DNA of 64,000 nt. Origin: Penaeus vannamei. Taxonomy: Eukaryota > Arthropoda > Malacostraca > Decapoda > Penaeidae. How positions within the stretch are numbered: the first letter of the stretch is position 1; each line of letters opens with the position of its first letter. The stretch covers positions 43,512,265 through 43,576,264 of the forward strand of contig NC_091555.1 of assembly GCF_042767895.1 (NCBI RefSeq), in the 5' to 3' direction. Below, piece by piece: positions 55,250 to 64,000 of this stretch. The translations under genes were made by a program, and so were the position numbers. The notes under the pieces are model-generated. The model searched no databases and was not told the origin of the DNA. It saw only the letters and a list, made by a program, of their open reading frames with translations.

Positions 55250-55680
55250 TCTTTTTCCTCCTCCTCCGTCTCCTCCGTTTCCCTCTCCCTCCCCCTCTTC
55301 CACCTCTCCCTCTCCTTCTCCTTCCTCCTTCTCCTCCCTCTTCCCCACCTCCTCCCTCCTCCCTTACTCCTCCTCCGCCTCCTCCTTGCTCTACCTTCCT
55401 TCTTCCTCCTTCCCCACCTCCTCCCTCCTCCCTTACTCCTCCTCCTCCGCCTCCTCCCTTCCCACCTCCTCCTCCTCCCTCCTCTACCTTCCTCCTTCCA
55501 CCTCCTCCCCCTCTTCCTTCTTCCTTCTCCTCCCCTTCTTCCTTCTTCCTGCTCCGACCAAACTCGCTTTTTCCCCCACCGAGAGGAATTATTCCCTGCG
55601 TGCTCCTCCTCCTCCTCCTTCCTCCTCCCCCTCCTTCCCCCCCCCCCTCCTCATCCTCCACCGCTGGCCACTCGCATCGT
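55250..55680. repeat. CTCCTC/CTTCCTCC block
   Basis: Pyrimidine-rich with duplicated CCTTCCCCACCTCCTCCCTC (or a near copy) at about 55339 and 55409. Confidence 0.85.
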
Positions 55681-55689
55681 AGCTCCGCC

Positions 55690-55910
55690 TTTCGGGGGGG
55701 GGGGATGTTTGTGGGGGGAAGGTGGAGATGGGTGTGTGTTCGGGGCGGGGGGGATGTGGGCGAGAATTTACAGGTTGGGGGAGGTGTGGGTGTTGAGGGC
55801 GGGGGGATGTGGGTGTAGATGCGTGTGTGTGTTTGTGTGTGTGTATGTATGTATGTATGTATGTATGTATGTGTAGTATATATGGGCGTGGGTGTGGATG
55901 GACAGCCAGC

Positions 55911-55967
<57 letters not shown>

Positions 55968-55970
55968 CAC
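55690..55970. repeat. G-rich repeats, GTAT array and (CAGA)n
   Basis: GGGGGGATGTGGG units at about 55700, 55748 and 55801, (GTAT)n at 55843-55870, then GACA tetranucleotide at 55916-55968. Confidence 0.9.
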
Positions 55971-55974
55971 ACGT

Positions 55975-56470
55975 TGATAGATGGCTTCGCTTCGCTAATT
56001 CTCCTCGCCACACGCATTAAATACTTAAATACTATTAAATACTTACACAGCGTGCGATGATACTTACGCAGTGTACTTTGTGACGTCGTTGAGCACATAG
56101 TGTTATACCGAGGCAGTTTACGCCACGAGTGTAAATAGGTCGATGCCATTCGTGCGTCTTTTGGTTGATCATGAATAGGATTTTCGTCCCTATGTGCATT
56201 TCTTTGTATGGAGTTGTATTTTTTTGCGTTTATTGTTGATTGAATTCGTTTTGTAAATCCAAGTGGTTGTTTGTTTGTTTGAATGTTGATGGATGTGGGA
56301 TACTGAGAAGGGATTGTGGTCGATTTATTTTCCATGATTTGGATAGGCCTATATGGGGACTACTGGATTTGGTTAGTCTAATAGTTAATTTTTATGATTA
56401 TTGTTATTATTTTTATTTATTACTTTGTTAATATATTTGTCAAAGTGTTTCCCCACTTTTTTATATTTTA
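55975..56470 (-). other. Complex AT-rich island; longest mixed-composition open frame
   Basis: A minus-strand ATG at 56335 opens about 120 residues of mixed composition (MENKSTTIPSQYPTSINIQT at its start, RMASTYLHSWRKLPRYN mid-way). The frame then crosses the GACA array as repetitive Cys-Leu-Ser-Val and stops at 55589. It is the longest non-repetitive frame in the window, but no domain is recognised and codon use is AT-biased like the background. TAGGCCTA lies at 56344-56351 and TGTGACGTCG at 56089-56098. Confidence 0.25.
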
Positions 56471-56587
56471 ATGGTATTTTTATTTATAGATTTGCTAATT
56501 TGCTTCTTTTTTTTTGGTGAAATTATTTCCCCCACTTTCGGTGATTGATTTGTTTGTTTGTTTGTTGTTGTTGTTCTGTTGTTACAG

Positions 56588-56745
56588 TGTCGGTTCGTTG
56601 GCTTTATTCGGGTAATTAGTTTCCATTTGCGAGAGGGATTTGCGGCGATCGCCCGGCCGCTCCCTCCGTCTGCCAGAGAACGCTCAGCGGATTCGGTCCT
56701 TTGTTGCGGGGAAACATCCGCTCCTGCCGGGGCTGCCCATTGTCG
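56588..56745 (+). CDS. Possible exon, unknown protein
   Basis: A TTGTTGTTGTTCTGTTGTTACAG acceptor-type tract (AG at 56586-56587) precedes CpG-rich unique DNA. One frame begins CRFVGFIRVISFHLREGFAA and stays open about 55 mixed residues before CGCACGCA repeats. A second frame is also open, so the choice is uncertain. No family recognised. Confidence 0.18.
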
Positions 56746-56990
56746 AGGCGCACGCACGCAAGCACGTACACACGCGCGCGCACGCACGCAAGCACGTACA
56801 CACGCGCGCGCACGCACATACACACACACACACACGCACACTTGTTTTTGTTTTTTTATCCTCCTTTCCTCCTCTCTCTTCCCCCTTCTCTCTCCTCCTC
56901 CTCCTCCTCCTCTTCCTCCTCTATTTCCTCCCCCTCCCTTTTCTCCTCTCTCCTTTCCTCTCCCTCTCCCTCTCCCTCAGTCGATTAACT
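56746..56990. repeat. CGCACGCAAGCACGTACA duplication, (CA)n and CT-rich block
   Basis: Two tandem 32-bp units with ACGCAAGCACGTACACACGC (about 56754 and 56786), a (CA)n, then CTCCTCCTC-rich DNA. Confidence 0.88.
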
Positions 56991-57040
56991 CCCTCCCTTT
57001 CCCTTTCTTCCCTCGAGGCCGGATCATCTCTTTCCCCTCG

Positions 57041-57057
57041 TGACCTGACCTGACCTT
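57041..57057 (-). promoter_or_regulatory. Nuclear-receptor DR4/DR-type cluster
   Basis: TGACCTGACCTGACCTTG holds three overlapping AGGTCA half-sites (minus strand). The outer two form a DR4, and TGACCTTG is also an extended FTZ-F1/ERR-type half-site. Confidence 0.4.
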
Positions 57058-57195
57058 GTACATTTGTCGCTTTATCCCCTGTTAACGGATTTTTCCTTCT
57101 CTTTCTCCCTTTAATGGTGTTTCTCCTTTTTTCTCTCTTTTGTCTTCTCTTCTCCCTTTCTCTCCTGTGTTCTCTTTCCATTTCCTCCTTTTCAG

Positions 57196-57420
57196 CTTGG
57201 CTTCATCTTGGATTTGAAAGGAGGCGTGGTCGTCAGTTTTGTTGTTTGTTGTTGTTGTTGTTGTTGTTGTTTCGTTGTCATGGCGATGCGTGGGATCGAC
57301 TGTGCTTGTTCCGTTGCGTTGTTTCTTTGCATTTTGAGTTTTCATTGTTGTTTTTATCTGCTTTGTTAGATTGAATTGTGGCTTTGGGTTGGTTAGCTGG
57401 ATGGTATTTTATTTGTTTTG
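57196..57420 (+). other. Exon-like stretch after a strong 3' splice signal
   Basis: TTTCCTCCTTTTCAG (AG at 57194-57195) is an excellent acceptor. The first frame reads LGFILDLKGGVVVSFVV, then runs into a (GTT)n-encoded Cys run. No donor or family is recognised. Confidence 0.2.
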
Positions 57421-57529
57421 TTGTGCATTTGTTGTGATTGCATGTGCAGTCTGCGTTCTCTGTTAATTGTGTTTGTCGGTTGCCGGGTGTGGGTTGGTAT
57501 TGGAAAACATGCGGAATCTCTCTCTCACT

Positions 57530-57900
57530 GTCTGTGTATCCGGCGCTTTCTCTCTTTATCTGTCTACCTATTGATATATATATCTATTTTTCTCATGTCT
57601 ATCTATCTCCCTTTATGTCCCTTTCCCTTCTTCTCCCTTTCACTCCTCCACCTCTCCCGTTTCCCACATTCCCTTCCCTTCCTCCTTTCTCCTTTCTCCT
57701 TTCTCCTTTCTCTTTTTCTCCCCTGTACCCCTCCCTCTTCCTCCTCCTCCTTTCTCTCTCCTGTCTCCCTCTCCCTCCCTCCCCCTCTCCTGTCTGCCTC
57801 CCTCCCCTCTCTCTCTCCTGTCTCCCTCCCTCCCCCTCTCTCTCTCCTGTCTCCCTCCCTCCCCCTCTCTCTCCCTTCCCCTCTCCCTTTCCCCCTCCGT
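57530..57900. repeat. CT-rich block with CTCTCTCCTGTCTCCCTCCC units
   Basis: Four tandem copies of about 28-33 bp between 57757 and 57870 within pyrimidine-rich DNA. Confidence 0.85.
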
Positions 57901-58675
57901 TCTTTTGCTGTATGTTACATTTGGAATGTTGAATGGCGTGTGTTATGTAGGCCTACATATTTACCGGTAAATGTCGGGTGCCAAATGTTGCGTAGTCGGA
58001 GCGAGCGAGGCTTTATGGCACTGTCGACGCGGCTGTTAATCAGCTGTGTCCACTGCCATAAAGAAGGGTGGGGAGGGGGTCCATTTAGGCCTACCTGGTG
58101 GGTTGGGTACCTGGTGAAAAAAGGGAATAAAGGGGAATAGAGAATAGAGGAAGGGAAAAGTGATAGCGATGAAGAATCGTCGATAGAGGATGATTTGATG
58201 TAAGTTGAGAACTGTCCACCAGTCCGGTCATCCATATAGGCCTATGCATTCATCCATTAATTCATTATCTTATCCTGTGTATTTAAGATGAGAAAGGGAT
58301 AAGGAGGTGAAGGGGGCAAGTGGGAAGGGGAGAGAGGGTGATATCAGCTGCGGTTGCAATGTTGCAATTTAGTTCATAGACTGATTGTTATGCTTTACAA
58401 GTGTGGGTTTGTGCAAGAGAGTGCAATGTTTCAACATGAACATCGTGTAACCACTGCATGCATGTATTCATGTATTTGTCATTAGTGACCTAATTTAATT
58501 GTTATTATGGTGTTGTGTTGATGCAATTATGGCATTGCATGTTCGTCATTAGCATTTGATTTTGGTTGCATTTTCTTTTTTACTTCTTCAGGTTTACAAT
58601 AGGCCTATGCCCCTTTACAATTGTCTCCAAAAAATCAGTCAAGAGAAGAATTTTGAATAGGCCTATGGGTTAAAG
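57901..58675. other. Large complex island with five TAGGCCTA copies
   Basis: Unique DNA containing TAGGCCTA at 57948, 58086, 58237, 58600 and 58658, a 14-bp palindrome ATTTACCGGTAAAT (57959-57972) and the hairpin at 58011-58063. No coding frame is recognised. Confidence 0.5.
58011..58063 (+). other. Hairpin-forming inverted repeat, miRNA-precursor size
   Basis: Arms CTTTATGGCACTG and CACTGCCATAAAG pair in 12 of 13 positions. A further stem (GCTG with CAGC) closes a 5-nt TTAAT loop. The 5' arm carries TATGGCACTG, identical to the first ten bases of the miR-183 family, but the rest of the mature sequence does not match. Expression is unknown. Confidence 0.3.
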
Positions 58676-58679
58676 CACA

Positions 58680-59000
58680 TGCTAATTGTGGTATCAGTAA
58701 TGGTGATGATAGTAGTAATGATGGTAATGATGATGATATATCTAATAATTGTGGTGATAATGATAGTGATTGTGAAGATGATAATGATAATGAAAATGAT
58801 AGTAGTAGTAATAGAAATGATAATAGTAATAATAAAAGAAATCATGATAGTAACAATAGAAGAAATGATGATAGTAATAATAAAATAGATAATAAAAGTA
58901 ATAATGATAAGTAATAAAAGTAATAATAGTGAGAACAATAAAAATTATAACAGTATATGATTACAATGATGATAGTAATGAGAATACTGATTGTAACAAC
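58680..59000. repeat. Imperfect GAT/AAT trinucleotide tract
   Basis: GATGATAATAGTAAT-type sequence with many substitutions. Confidence 0.8.
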
Positions 59001-59060
59001 AATAATAATTCTACAACTAATGACAATGACAAAGATGTTGAAAATGATATCGCTTTTATT

Positions 59061-59375
59061 CATGATAAAGATCGCAATGATAACAGTTAGAAAAAAAAAT
59101 AACCGAGATAACAGCGAAAGAAAAAGAAATCCATTTTACTCATGATAAAGATCGCAATGATAACAGTTAGAGAAAAAAAATAACCGAGATAACAGCGAAA
59201 GAAAAAGAAATCGATTTTACTCATGATAGAGATCGTAATGATAACAGTTAGAAAAAAATAACCGAGATAACAGCGAAAGAAAAAGAAATCGATTTTACTC
59301 ATGATAGAGATCGTAATGATAACAGTTAGAAAAAAAAAATAACCGGGATAACAGAGAAAGAAAAGGAAAGGAGGA
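59061..59375. repeat. 80-bp minisatellite, four copies
   Basis: CATGATAAAGATCGCAATGA, or a near copy, starts at 59061, 59141, 59222 and 59300 (spacing 80, 81, 78). Each unit also contains AACCGAGATAACAGCGAAAG. Confidence 0.95.
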
Positions 59376-59570
59376 CGTACCCCCTGCTTTAGGCCTGGCG
59401 ACGGAGGGACGAAAGGACGACGAGTTCTGTGTGTGGAATAGGTAGTGGGGGGAGGGGGATAGGGGATAGGAGGAAGGGGGTGGGGGGTGGGGGGCGTTGC
59501 ACGTGCTCTGAATGGCGGGCGAGAGAAGCCGGGGTTTCGGACCGGCTGGACGCGAGGCAGGGGTGGGAGC
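59376..59570. other. GC-rich spacer
   Basis: Unique CpG-containing DNA with a G-rich middle. No gene. Confidence 0.35.
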
Positions 59571-59581
59571 TCGCATATATA

Positions 59582-59663
<82 letters not shown>

Positions 59664-59719
59664 GGTATGTATGTATATATGTGTATAGGCCTCTCTCTCT
59701 CTCTCCCTCCCCCCCTCTC

Positions 59720-59770
<51 letters not shown>

Positions 59771-59795
59771 CTCTTTCTTTCTCTCTCGGTCTCTC

Positions 59796-59862
<67 letters not shown>

Positions 59863-59910
59863 ATGCGTATGTGTATGTGTGGAGAGAGAAAGAGAGAGAG
59901 GGGGGGGTAG
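59571..59910. repeat. AT, GTAT, GT, CTTT and CT arrays in series
   Basis: (AT)n, (GTAT)n, (GT)n to 59660, GTATATAT, CT, (CTTT)n at 59717-59770 and (CT)n to 59858. Confidence 0.97.
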
Positions 59911-59944
59911 AACAATAGAATTGATATTTAGAAATGTATCTCTT

Positions 59945-60635
59945 TCGTCTTCCCCGCCTCCTTCTACCTTCCTAACCTTCGCTCTTCCTCCCTCCTTCCC
60001 TTCCTTTTCCCCTCCATCCCTCCCTTCTTCTCCCATCCCCCATTTTTCCTCTTCTCCCCCTCCCTCCTTCGTCCATTTCCCCGCCTCCTTTTCCCTCCCT
60101 CCCTCCCACACACATCCTCCTCCTCTTCCCTCCCTCCCTCCCCCATTCACCCTCCACCCTCCACCCTCCACCCTAACTCCTCTCTCCCGTCCACTCATAC
60201 ACCCACTACTTACTTCCCTTCCTCCTTTCCCCATCCTCCCTCCTTTACCCCCTCCCCAGTCCTCTTGCCTCCCCCTCTCCCCTATCTCTTCCTCCCTCCC
60301 CCTCTTTACCCCAACCTCCGACCCTCTTCTTCCCTCCCCTCCCTCCCCCTCTTTCCTCCCTCCCCCATCTCCCTCCCTCCCTATCTCCCCCATCTTCCTC
60401 CTCCCTCCCTCCTCCTCCTCCTCTTCCTCCCCCCTCCCTCCCCTCTTTCCTCCCTCCCTCCCCTCCCTCCCCCATCTTCCCTCCTCCCTCCCTCCCTCTC
60501 ACTCCCCTCCCTCTTTCCTCATCTTCCCTCCCCCCTCCCTCCTCCCATCTCCCCTCCCCTCCCCCATCTCCCCCTCCCTCCCCCTCCCTCCCCTCCCCTC
60601 CCTCCCTTCTCCTTTCACTCTCCAGCCTTGACGAG
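59945..60635. repeat. Long pyrimidine-rich CCCTCC block
   Basis: About 690 bp with few purines, containing (CCACCCT)n at 60148-60172 and TCCCTCCCTCCC units. Minus-strand Gly/Glu/Arg frames are artefacts. Confidence 0.9.
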
Positions 60636-60684
60636 TCCGTCATCGAGAGAGTAGATGTTAGACCGTCCACCCGTCCCTGCGGTC

Positions 60685-61112
60685 AGGCCATCCGCCTCTC
60701 CATCTCTGTCTGTTTAAATCATCCATCCATCCATCTATCCATCTACCTGTTCATCTGCCTATCTGTGTGTGGTAGATCTGTCCATTCATCTGCCTATTTT
60801 GTCTGTTTGTCTATTCATTCGTCCGGTCTTCCATACGTCTGTTATGGACAGACGTATGGAAGAATGGAATGAATTAATCCATCCATCCATTTATCTATTT
60901 ATCCATCCATCTGTTTATCTATCTATCCATCCATTTATTTATCTGTCTATCCATCCATCCATTTATCTGTCTATCCACCCATTCATTTATCTATCTATCT
61001 ATTTATCTATCTATCCATCCATCCATTTATCTATCTATCCATCCATCCATCCATTTATCTATCCATCCATCCATCCATCCATCCATCCATCCATCCATCC
61101 ATCCATCCATCC
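60685..61112. repeat. (ATCC)n/(ATCT)n tetranucleotide tract
   Basis: CCATCCATCTATCC at the left, a complex 150-bp centre, then CCATCCATTTATCTATC to a pure (ATCC)n run. Confidence 0.95.
60827..60863. repeat. Perfect 16-bp inverted repeat, 5-nt loop
   Basis: TCTTCCATACGTCTGT, loop TATGG, then its exact reverse complement. Outer ATTCATTC/GAATGAAT words extend the symmetry after a short mismatch. Confidence 0.95.
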
Positions 61113-61179
61113 AAAGAAAAGGATTAGAGAATGAATGAGTATAGAAAAGGTAGATAGGATGACGCAGGGAATCAGGTAG

Positions 61180-61545
61180 GTCAGAAAAAAGAGGAAAGGG
61201 AAAATAATCAGGGAGTCAGGGAGTAACAAAAAAAAGAAGAGGGGGAGATGTAGAGGTAGATCAGGGAGTCAAGAAGCAAGAAAAGAGGGGGGGGGGGAAG
61301 AAGAGGAAGATAATCAGGGAGTCAAGAAGCAAGAAAAGAGGGGGAGAGGAAGAAGAGGAAGATAAGCAGGGAGTCAAGAAGCAAGGAAAAAAAGGGGGGA
61401 GAAGAAGATGATCAGGGAGTTAAGAAGTAAAAAAAGAAGGAGAAGAAGAAGAGGAAGAGGAAAAGAATCAGGGAGTCAAGAAGTAAAAAAAAAAAAAAAC
61501 GGACAGGAGGAGGAAAAAAAGAGGAAAATAATCAGGCAAACAGAG
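61180..61545. repeat. AATCAGGGAGTCAAGAAG minisatellite, about 52 bp, six to seven copies
   Basis: ATCAGGGAGTCAAGAAGNAA recurs near 61208, 61262, 61313, 61365, 61411 and 61467, with purine-rich fillers. Confidence 0.9.
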
Positions 61546-61780
61546 AGGGGGGGGTCAAGGAGTCTACAATAGGAAGAAGGAAGAGAATCGGTATGGGGGG
61601 GTAGGAGGGGGTCGAAGAGTCCACCACAGGGAGGGAAGAGGGGGGGGAGAAGGAGGAAGAGAGTCACGAACCGAATGGGAGTCTTTAAGAAAGGGGAACC
61701 ATAGGGAAGGCAGGAAGTGTTGCGTAAGGGTTGGTAAGGCTTGAATGACACGGCGCCCCTCTTAGGTATGCCTGGTCACG
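61546..61780. other. Complex to G-rich spacer
   Basis: Purine-rich then unique DNA (61680-61790). No gene. Confidence 0.3.
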
Positions 61781-63500
61781 AGTTGCTTGTCTGAGGGAGG
61801 GGGGCGGGGGGATGGAGGGGTAGGGGGCGGGGTGGATGGAAGGGTAGGGGCATGGAGCTGGGAGGGAGGGAGGGATAGGTGTAGGGGGACGGGGGATGGG
61901 TGGGTAGGGGCAAGGGGCTGAGAGGGAACGGGGGATGGGTGGGTAGGGGCAAGGGGCTGAGGAGGGAGGGGGAGGGGGGATGGGTAGGGGCTGGGAGGGA
62001 GGGGGGAGGGAGGGATGGGTAGGGGTAAGGGGCTGGGAGGGAGGGAGGGATAGGTGTAGGGGGACGGGGGAGGGTGGGTGGGTAGGGGGAAGGAGGGCTG
62101 GGGAGGGAGTGTGGATAGGTGTAGGGGACGGGGGATGGGTGGGTAGGGGCAAGGGGTTGGGAGGGAGGGGGAGGGAAGGAAGGGTAGGGGTAAGGGGGCT
62201 GGGAGTGGAGGGGGGATAGGTGTATGGGGACGGGGGATAGGTGTAGGGGGACGGGGGATAAGTGTAGGGGGACGGGGGATGGGTGGGTAGGGGCAAGGGG
62301 TTGGGAGGGAGGGGGAGGAAGGAAGGGTAGGGGTAAGGGGCTGGGAGGGAGGGGGGATAGGTGTATGGGGACGGGGGATAGGTGTAGGGGGACGGGGGAT
62401 AAGTGTGGGGGGACGGGGGATGGGTGGGTAGGGGCAAGGGGTTGGGAGGGAGGGGGAGGGAAGGAAGGGTAGGGGTAAGGGGCTGGGAGGGAGGGGATAG
62501 GTGTATGGGGACAGGGGATAGGTGTAGGGGGACGGGGGATAAGTGTAGGGGGACGGGGGATGGGTGGGTAGGGGCAAGGGGTTGGGAGGGAGGGGGAGGG
62601 AAGGAAGGGTAGGGGTAAGGGGCTGGGAGGGAGGGGGGATAGGTGTATGGGGACGGGGGATAGGTGTAGGGGGACGGGGGATAGGTGTAGGGGGACGGGG
62701 GATGGGTGGGTAGGGGCAAGGGGTTGGGAGGGAGGGGGGGAGGGAAGGAAGGGTAGGGGTAAGGGGCTGGGAGGGAGGGGGATAGGTGTATGGGGACGGG
62801 GGATAGGTGTAGGGGGACGGGGGATAGGTGTAGGGGGATGGGGGATGGGTGGGTAGGGGCAAGGGGTTGGGAGGGAGGGAGGGGATGGGGGATGGGTGGG
62901 TAGGGGCAAGGGGTTGGGAGGGAGGGAGGGGATGGGGGATGGGTAGGAGCAAGGGCTTGGGAGGGAGGGGGGGAGGGAAGGAAGGGTAGGGGCAAGGGGC
63001 TGGGAGGGAGGGGGATAGGTGTATGGGGACGGGGGATAGGTGTAGGGGGACGGGGGATAAGGGTAGGGGGACAGGGGATGGGTGGGGTAGGGGCAAGGGG
63101 TTGGGAGGGAGGGAGGGGATGGGTGATGGGTGGGTAGGGGCAAGGGGGTTGGGAGGGAGGGAGGGGATGGTGGATGGGTAGGAGTAAGGGGCTGGGAGGG
63201 AGGGGGAGGGAAGGAAGGGTAGGGGCAAGGGGCTGGGAGGGAGGGGGGGAGGGGTGGATGGGTAGGAGTAAGGGGCTGGGAGGGAGGGGGGAGGGGAAGG
63301 ACAAAAGGAGGGAGGGATAGGTGTAGGGGGAGGGAGGAAGGGAGGTAGGGTTGGTGGGTAGGGACAGGGGGAGGAAGGGTGGATAGATAGGGGAGGGAGA
63401 GAGGGATGGGTAGGTGCAGGGGGAAGGAGGGAGGGAAGAAGGAAGGATGGATAGATAGGGGGAAGAATGGGTAGGGGCAGGGGGAGGGAGGGAGGGGGGA
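61781..63500. repeat. G-rich higher-order minisatellite, about 141-bp superunit
   Basis: Three module types alternate: GATGGGTGGGTAGGGGCAAG, GGAAGGAAGGGTAGGGGTAA and GATAGGTGTAGGGGGACGGG. The first module starts at 62278, 62419, 62559, 62701 and 62844, i.e. every 140-143 bp. Left and right flanks are more irregular. Long Pro-rich minus-strand frames are artefacts of the repeat. Confidence 0.95.
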
Positions 63501-63519
63501 GGGATGAACCGTATTTGAC

Positions 63520-64000
63520 CTGTGTTATTTTTGTCTTGTATTTTTTTTCTTTCTTTCTTTTTATGTGTGTGTGTTTAATGTTTTTTTCGGGTGGAAGTTC
63601 CCTCGTACGAGTAGATTTGTTGTCTTAGAAGTTTTGCTGTTGTTGTTGATGTTATTTTTACTTTTAATTCCTATTCTCCGTTTATTTGTTTTTCTTTCTT
63701 TTCTCGTCACTTTTCATTTGGATTTTTCTCTTCTCCTTGCTTTCTTTTCCTTCTTCTCCTCGTCGTCCTCCTCTTTTTATCTTTCTTTCTTCCTTCCCTT
63801 CGTTCCTTAGCCGTCTTTGCTTCATCCTTCTGCACATCCTCGTTTTTTCTCCCCCTTCCTCCTTCCTTCCTTCCCCTTCACCCTCCAGCATTTCCTCCTT
63901 CTTTCCTTCCCCTACATCCTCCAGCATGTCCTCCTTATTTCCTTCCTTCCTTTCTTCCCCTTCTTCGCTTCATCCTCCTGCACATTCTCCTTCCTTCCCT
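63520..64000. repeat. T-rich then CT-rich low complexity at right edge
   Basis: T-rich DNA with TTTCTTTC, (TTG)n near 63645 and CCTTCCTTCC words. CACCCTCCAGCATTTCCTCC and a near copy (about 63879 and 63913) mark a short repeat. Confidence 0.7.

Noticed and set aside
61685..63304. Minus-strand Pro-rich frames of 455-539 codons
   Set aside because: They are translations of the G-rich higher-order minisatellite in three frames at once, with no conserved non-repeat portion.

Overview
This window reads as non-coding DNA from a metazoan nuclear genome with extreme simple-repeat content. A decapod crustacean, most likely a penaeid shrimp, is the best guess. The reasons are the very long (GA)n/(CT)n arrays; the (TTTA)n, (CTTT)n, (ATCC)n and (GT)n tracts; the strand-asymmetric purine and pyrimidine blocks up to 1 kb long; the frequent octamer TAGGCCTA; and the absence of compact genes. 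Organism identity is an inference from composition. By eye roughly three quarters of the window is microsatellite, minisatellite or low-complexity DNA. No complete gene, rRNA, intact tRNA, transposase, reverse transcriptase, operon or CRISPR array is visible. Nearly every long open frame is a translated simple repeat (poly Ser-Leu, Arg-Glu, Pro-Ser and so on) and is not annotated as a gene.

Layout. 0-6 kb: a 60-bp tandem repeat at the left edge, G-rich purine blocks, a possible short exon at 2.6 kb, and a 49-bp minisatellite beside an (ATT)n array. 6-16 kb: many (GA)n/(CT)n arrays, a duplicated segment at 10.6-11.2 kb being converted to CT repeat, a ~48-bp G-rich minisatellite at 12.6-13.3 kb, and a degenerate TCCG/TCTG minisatellite at 14.9-15.6 kb. 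16-20 kb: a (CT)n array followed by a 1,051-nt tract with no G at all. 20-26 kb: the richest set of complex-sequence islands, carrying clusters of CCAAT, CRE, AP-1, E-box, TALE and nuclear-receptor-like motifs. 27.7-29.6 kb: a minisatellite that becomes regular (about 81 bp) toward its right end and stops next to the best candidate exon in the window (29,689-29,751), which encodes a mitochondrial-presequence-like peptide. 30.9-31.9 kb, 36.7-37.4 kb and 37.9-38.5 kb: three more distinct minisatellites. 33-35 kb: long AT, CT and GT arrays. 39-44 kb: T-rich, CTTT, GT and GGA arrays. 44-50 kb: GA arrays and several complex islands. 52.6-52.85 kb: a CpG-rich island; at 53.33 kb a short exon-like stretch resembles the thioredoxin-like domain of phosducin-like proteins. 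55-59 kb: complex islands with a tRNA-like remnant, a miRNA-sized hairpin and half of the TAGGCCTA copies. 60-64 kb: pyrimidine and (ATCC)n tracts containing a perfect inverted repeat, then a G-rich higher-order minisatellite of about 141 bp.

There is no multi-gene system to describe. If the candidate exons are real, the window lies in introns or between large-intron genes. What stands out is repeat biology (duplicates overwritten by microsatellite, higher-order minisatellites, giant polypyrimidine tracts) and a recurring vocabulary of short palindromic motifs confined to the complex islands. I counted motifs and repeat periods by hand. Family assignments come from memory of consensus patterns, not from searches.
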